The position numbers and the translations under genes were made by a program. Under the pieces are notes generated by a model. It was not told the origin of the DNA and made no database searches. It saw only the letters and a list, made by a program, of their open reading frames with translations. From Mycobacterium avium subsp. avium (GTDB lineage: Bacteria; Actinomycetota; Actinomycetes; Mycobacteriales; Mycobacteriaceae), in the NCBI RefSeq assembly GCF_009741445.1, contig NZ_CP046507.1:3782001-3846000 (forward strand): DNA of 64,000 bases, read 5' to 3'. This document shows, in pieces, positions 44,088 to 52,833 of this stretch (positions are counted from its first letter, which is position 1; each line of letters opens with the position of its first letter).

Positions 44088-47069
44088 CTATTTGGTGTTG
44101 TTGTACTTGGTGATCGCGTCGTCCAACCGCTGCAGCGCCGCGCCGTAGCCGGCGAAATCGCCCTTCTTCTGGGCGTCCTTGGCCGCGCCGATCGCCGCCT
44201 GAATCTCTTGCAGCACAGCGGCTTTGGCGGGAGACAGCGTCACCGAACCGTCGGGAACCGGCGGCGCGGCCACCGGCGGTGCCGATCCCGGCGCCACAGC
44301 GGGCGCCGGCGCGTTTGCCGGCGGACTCGCCGCGGGCGCCCCGCCTTCGGTGGGCTGAATGTTGGTCGCCGCCGCCCCCGCGCCGGGGCCGAACAGCCCG
44401 GTGAGCGCGTCGCGCACCGTCGGGCCGTACCCGATCTTGTCGTTGTACATCATCGCCACCCGGATCAGCCGCGGATAGGACGACGCCGCGTCGCTGGCCC
44501 CCGGGGAGGCGTACACGGGTTCGACGTAGAGCAACCCGCCCTGCCCCACGGGCAACGTGAGCAAGTTGCCCCACCGGATCCGGTTCTGGTTGTCGCGCCC
44601 GATCACCCCGAGGTCCTGCGACACCGCCGGGTCGGTGGTGATCGCGTTGTTGGCCAGCTTCGGCCCGTTGACTTGGCCCGGGATGGTCAGCACGGTGATC
44701 CGCCCGTACGTCGCCGGGTCGGAGCTGGCGCTGATGTAGGCCGCCAGGTAGTCGCGCTTGAACCGGTTCATCGCGCTGGTCAGCTGATACGACGACGAAT
44801 TGTCGTTCTTCGCAATGTTTTTCGCGACGATGTAGTAGGGCGGCTGGTAACTGCTGGCCGTCGGGTTGGGATCCAGCGGCACGTCCCAGAAATCCGAGGT
44901 GGAGAAGAACGTCACCGGGTCGTTGACGTGATACTTCGCCAGCAGCATCCGCTGCACTTTGAACAGGTCCTCGGGATAGCGCAGGTGCTCGGCCAGCTCC
45001 GGGCTGATGTCGCTCTTGGGTTTGACGGTGCCCGGGAAGACCTGCATCCACGCCTTGAGCACCGGGTCCTGCTCGTCTTGCTGGTACAGCGTAACGGTGC
45101 CGTCGTAGGCGTCCACCGTCGCCTTGACCGAGTTGCGGATGTAGGAGACCCGCTTGTCGGGCGCCAGCTTGTTGAACGCCACCTCGTTGGAGTCCGCGGT
45201 GGCCGACTCCAGCGAGGTCAGTTCGGAATACGGGTAGTTGTCCAGGGTGGTGTAGCCGTCGATGATCCACACCAGCCGCTTGTTGACGATGGCCGGGTAA
45301 ACCGAGCTGTCGGTGGTCAGCCACGGTGCCACCGCCTCCACCCGCCGCGCCGGGTCACGGTTGAACAGGATCTTGCTGTTCGAGCCGATCACGTTGGAGA
45401 ACAAGAAGTTTCGCTCGGCGAACTTGGCGGCGAACACGCTGCGCGACAACCAGTCGCCGATCGGCACCCCACCCAGCCCGGTGTAGGTGTAGTTCTTGGT
45501 TTCGGTGCTGGTCTCGTAGTCGTATTCGCGATCGGCGCCGTTGCGCCCGACGATCGCGTAGTCGGCGGAGGTGTTGGAGATGACCGGGCCGAAGTAGACG
45601 CGGGGCTGGTCGAGTGGCGCGGGACCGTCGGACACCACGTTGCCGTTGGCGCCGACGACGTTCACCAGGAATTCGGGATAGCCGCCGTTTTGGTTGGGGT
45701 CGTTGGCGATTCCGCGCACCGTGTTGGCCGGCGAGGCGATGAATCCGTTGCCGTGGGTGTAGACGGTGTGCCGGTTGATCCAGTCCCGCTGGTTGTCGAT
45801 CAGCCGGTCGGGGTTGAGCTCGCGGGCCGCCACCACGTAGTCACGCAACGCCCCGTTGCGGTCCAGGTAGCGGTCGATGGACAGCTGGTCGGGAAAGTAG
45901 TAGAAGTTCTTGCCCTGCTGGAACTGGGTGAAGGCCGGGCTGACGATCGTCGGATCGAGCAGCCGGATGTTGGAGGTGGTCGCCCGGTCGTCGGCGACCT
46001 GCTGGGCGGTGGCCTGCGCGTCACCGGTGTAGTTGCGATAGGTGACCACGTCGCTGGTCAGGCCGTAGGCCTGCCGGGTGGCGGTGATGCTGCGGCTGAT
46101 GTATTCGCTTTCCTTTTGCGCGGCATTGGGTTTGACGCTGATCTGCTCGACGATCAACGGCCACCCGGCGCCCACGATCAACGACGACAGCAGCAGCAGC
46201 ACCAGGCCGATCGCGGGAATCCTCAAGTCCCGCATGGTGATCGCCGAGAACACCGCGGCCGCGCAGATCAGCGCGATCGCCATCAGGATCAGCTTCGCCG
46301 GCAGCACCGCGTTGATGTCGGTGTACCCGGCGCCGGTGAACGGCTTGCCGCCGCGGGTGTGCGACAACAGCTCGTAGCGGTCCAGCCAGTAGGCAACCGC
46401 CTTGAGCAGCACCAGCAAGCCGACCAGGGTGACCAGCTGGATGCGCGCCGACCGGCTCAGCGCGCCGGTGCGCCCGGACAGCCGGATGCCACCGAAGATG
46501 TAGTGGGCCAACAGGTTGGCCACGAAGGCCAGGAACACCGCGACGAACAGGTAGGACAGCAGCAGCCGGTAGAACGGCAGCTCGAACGCGTAGAAGCCGA
46601 GGTCCTTGCCGAACTGCGGATCCTTGATGCCGAAATCGCCGCCGTGCAAGAACAATTGGATGCGCACCCAATAGCTCTGCGCGATGATGCCGGCCAGCAG
46701 GCCGATCGCCACCGGGACGCCGACGCTGACCAGCCGCAGCCGGGAAAGGACCAGGGCGCGGTAGCGCGCCACCGGATCGTTGTCGTTGCTGGGCACGAAC
46801 ACCGGGCGGGTGCGGTAGGCCACCGCCAGGCCGGCGAACACGATGCCGCCCACCAGCAGACCGGCGATAAAAAAGACCACGAAGCGGGTGACCAGCACGG
46901 TGGAGAACACCGAGCGGTAGCCGAGCTCGCCGAACCACAGCCAGTCCACGTAGGCGTCGATCAGCCGGGGACCCGCGAGCAGCAATGCGATCACACCCAG
47001 TGCGATCAGGATCAGAATCCGGCTACGCCGGGTCAGCTTCGGCATCCTTGCGGTGGGCCGCATCCCCAC
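44088..47069 (-). CDS. UPF0182 membrane protein (Rv3193c-like)
   Basis: A 993-residue protein, start GTG 47067-47069; ATG 47061-47063 is two codons in. About seven membrane helices occupy residues 15-330 (SRILILIALGVIALLLAGP; FVVFFIAGLLVGGIVFAGL; LRIPAIGLVLLLLSSLIVGAG). A large extracytoplasmic part follows with GLTSDVVTYRNYTG, YVVAARELNPDRL, VYTHGNGF and LVWIIDGYTTLDNYP. The last 100 residues are Ala/Pro-rich with an alpha-helical tail. Length and sequence match remembered Rv3193c (992 residues). Function unknown; surface or envelope role inferred. First gene of the conserved block. Confidence 0.92.
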   Translation of the reverse strand: MGMRPTARMPKLTRRSRILILIALGVIALLLAGPRLIDAYVDWLWFGELGYRSVFSTVLVTRFVVFFIAGLLVGGIVFAGLAVAYRTRPVFVPSNDNDPVARYRALVLSRLRLVSVGVPVAIGLLAGIIAQSYWVRIQLFLHGGDFGIKDPQFGKDLGFYAFELPFYRLLLSYLFVAVFLAFVANLLAHYIFGGIRLSGRTGALSRSARIQLVTLVGLLVLLKAVAYWLDRYELLSHTRGGKPFTGAGYTDINAVLPAKLILMAIALICAAAVFSAITMRDLRIPAIGLVLLLLSSLIVGAGWPLIVEQISVKPNAAQKESEYISRSITATRQAYGLTSDVVTYRNYTGDAQATAQQVADDRATTSNIRLLDPTIVSPAFTQFQQGKNFYYFPDQLSIDRYLDRNGALRDYVVAARELNPDRLIDNQRDWINRHTVYTHGNGFIASPANTVRGIANDPNQNGGYPEFLVNVVGANGNVVSDGPAPLDQPRVYFGPVISNTSADYAIVGRNGADREYDYETSTETKNYTYTGLGGVPIGDWLSRSVFAAKFAERNFLFSNVIGSNSKILFNRDPARRVEAVAPWLTTDSSVYPAIVNKRLVWIIDGYTTLDNYPYSELTSLESATADSNEVAFNKLAPDKRVSYIRNSVKATVDAYDGTVTLYQQDEQDPVLKAWMQVFPGTVKPKSDISPELAEHLRYPEDLFKVQRMLLAKYHVNDPVTFFSTSDFWDVPLDPNPTASSYQPPYYIVAKNIAKNDNSSSYQLTSAMNRFKRDYLAAYISASSDPATYGRITVLTIPGQVNGPKLANNAITTDPAVSQDLGVIGRDNQNRIRWGNLLTLPVGQGGLLYVEPVYASPGASDAASSYPRLIRVAMMYNDKIGYGPTVRDALTGLFGPGAGAAATNIQPTEGGAPAASPPANAPAPAVAPGSAPPVAAPPVPDGSVTLSPAKAAVLQEIQAAIGAAKDAQKKGDFAGYGAALQRLDDAITKYNNTK

Positions 47070-47137
47070 TGGCTACGCTCCCTGATCGATTGCTAGACGG
47101 TGACAACTCTACGCACTGGGAAAACCGGTGATCGCGG

Positions 47138-48160
47138 CTAGCAGCTCGGCGGTTGCCCGCCCGCGGTGATCGCGTGCAGCGCATCCACCGCCTGGGCGAG
47201 CGTCTCCACCTTCACCAGGCGCAGCCCGGACGGATTGTCCGAGCTGGCCTCGTAACAGTTCTTCGCCGGCACCAGGAAGACGGTGGCCCCGGCCGCGTGC
47301 GCGGCGACCATCTTGTGGGTGATGCCGCCGATCTGGCCGACCTTGCCGTCGGCGGAGATCGTTCCCGTCCCGGCGACGAAATTGGAGCCGGCCAAGTCGC
47401 CGGTGGTGAGCTTGTCGACCACCGCCAGGCTGAACATCAGCCCGGCGGACGGCCCGCCCACGTTCGCGAGGTTGAAGTTCACCACGAACGGCGCCCAGGG
47501 CGCGTCGAGCACGGCGACACCCAGGAAGCCGTAATCGCGGTCCTTGTTGGCGCCGAGCGTGATCTGCGCCACACCGGCGGGCTCGTTCTTGCGCCGGTAG
47601 TCGATCGTCACGGTCTGGCCGGGCTTGGTGTTCTTCAACAGCCCGGTGAACTCCTCGACCGTGGCAACCGGGGTGCCGTTGACTGCGTCGATGGCGTCGC
47701 CGACCTTCAGCTTGCCGGCCGACGGGCCGGGCTCGGGGACCTTGGCCACCGTCACCGCCGACGGGTACTTCAGGTAGCCCAGGGCGGCGTAGGCGGCGCT
47801 GTCCTCGGATTGCTTGAAGTCGGCGTTGTTGGCCTTGTCGACATCCTCGCGCGACTTGCCGGGCGGGTAGATGAGGTCGCGCGGCACCAGCTGCTCGGTG
47901 TCCGAAAGCCACAGCGTCAGCGCCTCGCCCAGGGTCAGATCGTCGCGCTGGGACACCGTCGTCATGTTGAGGTGGCCGGTGGTCGGGTGCGTCATGGTGC
48001 CCTCGATCGCCACCACCTGCTTGCCGTCGACCTCACCGAGCGTGTCGAAGGTGGGGCCGGGCCCCAGCGACACGAACGGGACCGTCACCACCGCCAGCAA
48101 CACGCCGAACACCACGATCGGCACCAGCGCGACCATCAAGGTCAGGATGCGCCTGTTCAC
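47138..48160 (-). CDS. PDZ-domain Lon-like serine protease (Rv3194c-like)
   Basis: A 340-residue protein, start GTG 48158-48160 (VNRRILTLMVAL). An N-terminal membrane anchor (LMVALVPIVVFGVLLAVVTV) precedes an exported part with a PDZ domain at about 145-220 (PSAGKLKVGDAIDAVNGTPV) and a Lon-type catalytic domain: GGPSAGLMFSLAVVDKL holds the Ser and GGITHKMVAAHAAG the Lys of the Ser-Lys dyad. Acts in the cell wall space; substrates unknown. Divergent from the next gene. Confidence 0.92.
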   Translation of the reverse strand: MNRRILTLMVALVPIVVFGVLLAVVTVPFVSLGPGPTFDTLGEVDGKQVVAIEGTMTHPTTGHLNMTTVSQRDDLTLGEALTLWLSDTEQLVPRDLIYPPGKSREDVDKANNADFKQSEDSAAYAALGYLKYPSAVTVAKVPEPGPSAGKLKVGDAIDAVNGTPVATVEEFTGLLKNTKPGQTVTIDYRRKNEPAGVAQITLGANKDRDYGFLGVAVLDAPWAPFVVNFNLANVGGPSAGLMFSLAVVDKLTTGDLAGSNFVAGTGTISADGKVGQIGGITHKMVAAHAAGATVFLVPAKNCYEASSDNPSGLRLVKVETLAQAVDALHAITAGGQPPSC

Positions 48161-48281
48161 GCCGATTACACTAGACGGAGCCCGCCGTCTCGCTGTCAGC
48201 CACAAGGGCCCGCTACACCGTTCAGCTACAAGCTGACCCGAGGCCGCACGTTGCGATGCCACGGTGAGTACCGTTGAGGTT

Positions 48282-49646
48282 ATGGCTGACCTGCCTTTCG
48301 GTTTCTCCTCCGGGGAGGACCCCGACAAGCCCGGGAAGAAAGACCCGGATTCGGGCTCGAACCCGTCCGACCCGTTCGCCGCGTTCGGCATCAGCGGCGA
48401 GTTCGGCATGGGCGATCTGGGGCAGATCTTCACCCAACTGGGTCAGATGTTTTCCAGCGCCGGCAGCGCTTCGGCCGGCGGAAGCGATTCGGGGCCGGTC
48501 AATTACGAGTTGGCGCGCCGGGTGGCGTCGAACTCGATCGGCTTCGTGGCGCCGATCCCGGCCACCACCAACTCGGCGATCGCCGATGCCGTGCACCTCG
48601 CCGAAACCTGGCTGGACGGCGCGACGGCGCTGCCGGCGGGCACCGCCAAGGCGGTGGGTTGGACGCCGGCCGACTGGGTGGACAACACGCTGGGAACCTG
48701 GAAGCGGCTGTGCGATCCGATGGCCCAACAGATTTCGACGGTGTGGGCCGCCTCGCTGCCCGAAGAGGCCAAGAGCATGGCCGGGCCGCTGCTGCAGATG
48801 ATGTCGCAGATGGGTGGGATGGCGTTCGGCTCGCAGCTCGGGCAGGCGCTGGGCCGCTTGTCCCGCGAGGTGCTGACCTCAACGGACATCGGTTTACCGT
48901 TGGGGCCCAAGGGAATTGCCGCGATACTGCCCGACGCCGTGGAGTCGTTCGCCTCCGGCCTGGAGCGCCCGCGCAGCGAGATCCTGACGTTCCTGGCCGC
49001 GCGGGAGGCCGCGCATCACCGGCTGTTCAGTCACGTCCCCTGGCTGGCCAGCCAGCTGCTGGGCGCCGTCGAGGCCTATGCGATGGGCATGCAGATCGAC
49101 ATGTCCGGCATCGAGGAGCTGGCCCGCGACTTCAACCCCGCGTCGCTGTCGGATCCCGCGGCGATCGAAAACCTGCTCGGCCAAGGCGTTTTCGAGCCCA
49201 AGGCGACGCCGGCTCAGACGCAGGCACTGGAGCGTCTGGAAACGCTGCTGGCCCTGATCGAGGGCTGGGTGCAGGTGGTGGTGGCCGCCGCGCTGGGCGA
49301 CCGGATCCCGGGCGCGGCCGCGCTGGCCGAGACGCTGCGCCGGCGCCGGGCCAGCGGCGGCCCGGCCGAGCAGACGTTCGCCACGCTGGTCGGGCTGGAG
49401 CTGCGGCCCCGCAAGATGCGCGAAGCCGCCGCGTTGTGGGAGCGCCTCACCGAGGCCGCCGGGGTGGACGCCCGCGACGGCATCTGGCAACACCCCGACC
49501 TGCTGCCCGACGCCGACGACCTCGACGACCCCGCGGCGTTCATCGACCGGGTGATCGGCGGCGACACCAGCGGCATCGACGAGGCGATCGCCCGGCTCGA
49601 GCAGGAGGGCCCGGACAGCCCCGGTTCCGGCGGCGGCGATACCTGA
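48282..49646 (+). CDS. Zinc-dependent metalloprotease-like hydrolase, DUF2342 (Rv3195-like)
   Basis: ATG 48282 (MADLPFGFSSGEDPD) has GAGG just upstream and gives 454 residues; GTG 48264 would add six. The N-terminus is Gly/Ser-rich with FGMGDLGQIFTQLGQMF. The central domain has MAFGSQLGQALGRLSREVL and FLAAREAAHHRLFSHVPWL, the degenerate HExxH-like segment (E-x2-H-H-R) of the mycobacterial F420-linked hydrolase/zincin family. The C-terminus is acidic. Catalytic activity has not been shown for the family to my knowledge. Starts 121 bp from the divergent PDZ protease gene. Confidence 0.85.
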   Translation: MADLPFGFSSGEDPDKPGKKDPDSGSNPSDPFAAFGISGEFGMGDLGQIFTQLGQMFSSAGSASAGGSDSGPVNYELARRVASNSIGFVAPIPATTNSAIADAVHLAETWLDGATALPAGTAKAVGWTPADWVDNTLGTWKRLCDPMAQQISTVWAASLPEEAKSMAGPLLQMMSQMGGMAFGSQLGQALGRLSREVLTSTDIGLPLGPKGIAAILPDAVESFASGLERPRSEILTFLAAREAAHHRLFSHVPWLASQLLGAVEAYAMGMQIDMSGIEELARDFNPASLSDPAAIENLLGQGVFEPKATPAQTQALERLETLLALIEGWVQVVVAAALGDRIPGAAALAETLRRRRASGGPAEQTFATLVGLELRPRKMREAAALWERLTEAAGVDARDGIWQHPDLLPDADDLDDPAAFIDRVIGGDTSGIDEAIARLEQEGPDSPGSGGGDT

Positions 49647-49801
49647 GCACCGCGGAACGGATATCCCGGAACTGATGACAAGGACCCGCCTGATTATCAG
49701 TTGGCTCGCTCCTGGCGGGCACCGGATGTTCTCAGCGTCTCGTCGGTTCGGCTGTGGATAACTGAGCCGCGCGGTCGCTGCCGGCGTGCCACAGTGCAGC
49801 G

Positions 49802-50671
49802 GTGCCCGCAGCCGCCGTTTCCACCCCCGCAACCACCTACGCGCTGGATCCGGCGATGCCGGTGCTGTTGCGGCCCGACGGCGCCGTGCAGGTTGGCTGG
49901 GATCCCCGCCGCGCGGTGCTGGTGCGTCCACCGCGGGGCCTGGCCGCCGCCGAACTGGCCACGCTGCTGCGGTCCATGTGCTCGCCCACCCCGCTGTCGG
50001 AGCTGCAGCACCGTGCGCTCGAGCACGGCCTGACCGACGCCGACGGCCTGAAAAATCTCGTCACCCAACTGGTCGGCGCCGGGGTGGCGAGCGAATGCGG
50101 GCGGTCGGGCGGGCGGGCGCCGTCGGTGCGCATCCACGGCCGCGGCCCGCTGTCGGAGCTGCTGGTGGAGTCGTTGCGCTGCTCGGGCGCCCGGATCGCG
50201 CACAGCAGCCAGCCGCACGCCGCGGTGTCGGGCGACGACGTCGACCTGGTGGTGCTCTCGGACTACCTGGTGGCCGACCCGCGCCTGGTGCGCGACCTGC
50301 ACGAGCAGGGCGTCGCGCATCTGCCGGTGCGGGTGCGCGACGGCGTCGGGCTGGTGGGCCCGTTGGTGATCCCGGGCGTGACCAGCTGCCTGTCGTGCGC
50401 GGATCTGCACCGCCGGGACCGCGACGCGGCCTGGCCGGTGATCTGCGCGCAGCTGCGCGACACCGTCGGAGTCGCCGACCGGGCCACCGTGCTGGCGACC
50501 GGCGCGCTGGCGCTCAGCCAGGTGAACCGGGTGATCGCGGCGGTGCGCGGGCAGCCGGCGGCGTCCGATCCGGCCCCACCCCAGACGCTCAACGCGACCC
50601 TCGAATTCGACCTGCACGCCGGCGCCATCGTCGCCCGCCGGTGGGACCGGCATCCCTTGTGTCCCTGCTGA
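49802..50671 (+). CDS. TOMM leader-binding/ThiF-like protein (Rv3196-like)
   Basis: A 289-residue protein starting at GTG 49802. It resembles the C-terminal, leader-peptide-binding part of azoline cyclodehydratases: MPVLLRPDGAVQVGWDPRRAV at the start, SVRIHGRGPLSELLVESL as the Rossmann-like motif, GPLVIPGVTSCLSCADLHRRDRD, and HPLCPC at the end. The CxxC and CxC pairs could bind zinc. No YcaO partner or precursor peptide lies nearby, so it does not obviously make a peptide product. Gene order (after the metalloprotease, before the ABC1 kinase) is that of M. tuberculosis. Confidence 0.8.
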   Translation: MPAAAVSTPATTYALDPAMPVLLRPDGAVQVGWDPRRAVLVRPPRGLAAAELATLLRSMCSPTPLSELQHRALEHGLTDADGLKNLVTQLVGAGVASECGRSGGRAPSVRIHGRGPLSELLVESLRCSGARIAHSSQPHAAVSGDDVDLVVLSDYLVADPRLVRDLHEQGVAHLPVRVRDGVGLVGPLVIPGVTSCLSCADLHRRDRDAAWPVICAQLRDTVGVADRATVLATGALALSQVNRVIAAVRGQPAASDPAPPQTLNATLEFDLHAGAIVARRWDRHPLCPC

Positions 50672-50767
50672 TGCGGGCGCACTCGGGCCGGCCCTATCAC
50701 GCTGACCTGCGCCACCGAGGTGTGACAACCTCCGTTGTCGCCGTCTCTCCCCATCGCGCTGGCCATC

Positions 50768-52111
50768 ATGGATGATGGTTACGTGTCGGATATCAAACGG
50801 GGACGTGCCGCGCGCAACGCGAAGCTGGCCAGCATTCCGGTCGGATTCGCCGGCCGGGCGGCGATCGGATTCGGTAAACGCCTGACCGGTAAGTCCAGGG
50901 ACGAGGTCCAGGCCGAGCTCCTGGAAAAGGCCGCCAACCAGTTGTTCACCGTGCTGGGTGAGCTCAAGGGCGGCGCGATGAAGGTGGGTCAGGCGCTGTC
51001 GGTGCTCGAGGCCGCGGTTCCCGAGGAATTCGGCGAGCCCTACCGCGAAGCGCTGACCAAGCTGCAGAAGGACGCCCCGCCGCTGCCCGCGGCGAAGGTG
51101 CACCGGGTGCTCGACGCGCAGCTGGGCACCAAGTGGCGGGAGCGGTTCAGTTCGTTCGACGACACCCCGGTGGCCTCGGCCAGCATCGGCCAGGTGCACA
51201 AGGGGGTGTGGTCCGACGGCCGCGAGGTCGCCGTCAAGATCCAGTACCCGGGCGCCGACGAGGCGCTGCGGGCCGACCTCAAGACCATGCAGCGCCTGGT
51301 CGGGGTGTTCAAGCAGCTCGCGCCCGGCGCCGACGTCCAGGGCGTGGTCGACGAGCTGATCGAGCGCACCGAGATGGAGCTGGACTACCGGCTGGAGGCC
51401 GAGAACCAGCGCGCCTTCGCCAAGGCGTACCAGGACCACCCGCACTTCGCGGTGCCGCGGATCGTGGCCAGCGCGCCCAAGGTGGTGATCCAGGAGTGGA
51501 TGCAGGGCATCCCGATGGCCGAGATCATCCGGCACGGCACCACCGAGCAGCGCGACCTGATGGGCACCCGGCTGCTGGAGCTCACCTTCGACGCGCCGCG
51601 GCGGCTGGGCATGCTGCACGGCGACGCGCACCCGGGCAACTTCATGCTGCTGCCCGACGGCCGGATGGGCGTGATCGACTTCGGCGCCGTCGCGCCACTG
51701 CCCGACGGCTTGCCCGTCGAACTCGGCATGACGATCCGGTTGGCCCGCGACAAGAACTACGACCTGCTGTTGCCGACGATGGAGAAGGCCGGGTTCATCC
51801 AGAAGGGCCAGCAGGTGTCCGTGCGCGACATCGACGACATGCTGCGTCAGTACGTCGAGCCGGTCGAGGTCGAGGTGTTCCACTACACCCGCAAGTGGCT
51901 GCAGAAGATGTCCGCCATCGAGATCGACCGGTCGGTGTCGCAGATCCGCACCGCCCGGCAGATGGACCTGCCGCCCAAGCTCGTGATCCCGATGCGGGTG
52001 ATCATGTCGGTGGCCGCCATCTTGTGCCAGCTGGACGCCCACGTGCCGATCAAGGCGCTGTCCGAAGAGCTGGTGCCCGGCTTCGCCGAACCCGACAACG
52101 CCATCGTCTAG
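50768..52111 (+). CDS. ABC1/UbiB-family atypical kinase (Rv3197-like)
   Basis: A 447-residue protein from ATG 50768 (MDDGYVSDIKRGRAARN). Motifs: KxGQ-like AMKVGQALSVLEAAVPEEF, ASASIGQVHKGVWSDGREVAVKIQYPG with the A-rich loop and Lys of ADCK kinases, MELDYRLEAENQRAF, EWMQGIPMAEII, LHGDAHPGNFMLL (catalytic Asp) and MGVIDFGAV (metal Asp). The M. tuberculosis homologue Rv3197 is reported to bind macrolides and lies beside whiB7, as here. Whether it phosphorylates anything is open. It converges with whiB7 12 bp downstream. Confidence 0.92.
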   Translation: MDDGYVSDIKRGRAARNAKLASIPVGFAGRAAIGFGKRLTGKSRDEVQAELLEKAANQLFTVLGELKGGAMKVGQALSVLEAAVPEEFGEPYREALTKLQKDAPPLPAAKVHRVLDAQLGTKWRERFSSFDDTPVASASIGQVHKGVWSDGREVAVKIQYPGADEALRADLKTMQRLVGVFKQLAPGADVQGVVDELIERTEMELDYRLEAENQRAFAKAYQDHPHFAVPRIVASAPKVVIQEWMQGIPMAEIIRHGTTEQRDLMGTRLLELTFDAPRRLGMLHGDAHPGNFMLLPDGRMGVIDFGAVAPLPDGLPVELGMTIRLARDKNYDLLLPTMEKAGFIQKGQQVSVRDIDDMLRQYVEPVEVEVFHYTRKWLQKMSAIEIDRSVSQIRTARQMDLPPKLVIPMRVIMSVAAILCQLDAHVPIKALSEELVPGFAEPDNAIV

Positions 52112-52123
52112 AAACGCTGGCTG

Positions 52124-52396
52124 CTAGGCCGCCGCTCCGGCGCGCCGGCCGTCCTTGCGGGGACGCCCGCGGGGTCGTTTGAAGCCCAGCACCGCGCCGC
52201 GGTCGAGGATTTCGCCGCCCCACACGCCCCAGGGTTCGGCGCGCTCCAGCGCGGCCGCCAGGCACTGGCGGCGCACCGGGCAGCCGGCGCACAGCTGCTT
52301 GGCCCGCTCGAGATCCGCCGGCGCTTCGGCGAACCACAGATCGGGGTCGCCGACGTGGCACGGCAGGGCTTGTCTGGGGACCGTCGGTGCCGACAT
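52124..52396 (-). CDS. whiB7: WhiB7 transcription factor
   Basis: A 90-residue Wbl protein, start ATG 52394-52396. Four [4Fe-4S] cluster Cys are seen (LPCHVGDP; QLCAGCPVRRQC), then the Wbl turn EPWGVWGGEI and the C-terminal AT-hook RGRPRK that is specific to WhiB7. It binds SigA and AT-rich DNA and switches on intrinsic resistance genes when ribosomes are inhibited. It has a long leader (promoter near 52775-52812, hairpins and an upstream ORF, annotated separately), so expression is probably controlled at transcription elongation as well. Confidence 0.96.
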   Translation of the reverse strand: MSAPTVPRQALPCHVGDPDLWFAEAPADLERAKQLCAGCPVRRQCLAAALERAEPWGVWGGEILDRGAVLGFKRPRGRPRKDGRRAGAAA

Positions 52397-52449
52397 GTCC
52401 TATCACCTTCTTCCTGGTTCGGATTGCTCTGCTGGTAGTGATCCGGACC

Positions 52450-52470
52450 GGGTCGAAAGGTGGTCGACCC
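52450..52470 (-). promoter_or_regulatory. Second hairpin in the whiB7 leader
   Basis: GGGTCGA (52450-52456) and TCGACCC (52464-52470) form a 7-bp stem with a 7-base loop, 54-74 bp before the whiB7 ATG. It may compete with the attenuator hairpin upstream. Confidence 0.45.
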
Positions 52471-52477
52471 AACAACT

Positions 52478-52515
52478 ATGGCCACGGATCCTGGTGACTT
52501 CGGGTCCGTGGCCAT
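52478..52515 (-). terminator. Conditional terminator/attenuator in the whiB7 leader
   Basis: A 14-bp stem (ATGGCCACGGATCC / GGGTCCGTGGCCAT, one G-T wobble in RNA) with a 10-base loop, followed on the minus strand by AGTTGTTGGG. It lies just downstream of the upstream ORF stop at 52538, where ribosome position could decide whether it forms. Transcription attenuation is known for whiB7 in other mycobacteria. Confidence 0.7.
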
Positions 52516-52537
52516 CTGGGGAAAACCGGGCTGGTGC

Positions 52538-52717
52538 TTACCTTGCCTTCGGCGGGCCCCCGACTCGTACGGACGCGTCGGTCGCGGCGGCGGCGCGATG
52601 CTTACGCGCGGCCGCCAGGGCGGCGGCGTGCGCGGCGTGCGCGGCGGGAAGGCCGGCCGCGGACGGGGCGGGACGGGTCGCGCGAGCCACGCCTACGCCG
52701 AACGCGTTGCCGATCAT
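52538..52717 (-). CDS. Upstream ORF in the whiB7 leader
   Basis: 59 codons from ATG 52715-52717 (site AGAGGG 8 nt before) to TAA 52538-52540. The product MIGNAFGVGVARATRPAPS continues as an Ala/His/Arg-rich tail and ends VGGPPKAR; it is not like a folded protein. It begins about 50 nt after the predicted transcript start and stops 22 nt before the attenuator hairpin. Upstream ORFs that sense translation stress are described for whiB7, so a regulatory rather than protein role is likely. Confidence 0.65.
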   Translation of the reverse strand: MIGNAFGVGVARATRPAPSAAGLPAAHAAHAAALAAARKHRAAAATDASVRVGGPPKAR

Positions 52718-52774
52718 CGTGGCCGCCCTCTTTTCCGTCCCGCTGAGTTTCCGTACTGCCGGGTTGCGGTATCG

Positions 52775-52812
52775 AGGGTAAACGGTGCCCGTCGGTCACC
52801 ACAACCGATTTT
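52775..52812 (-). promoter_or_regulatory. whiB7 promoter with WhiB7-type AT element
   Basis: Minus strand: AAAATC (52807-52812), then -35 TTGTGG (52799-52804) and, after 18 bp, -10 TACCCT (52775-52780). The AT-rich block directly before the -35 is the feature WhiB7 recognises in its own promoter. The start of transcription would be near 52768, giving a leader of about 370 nt. Confidence 0.75.
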
Positions 52813-52833
52813 GTGACCTGCGGATTCGCCGGG

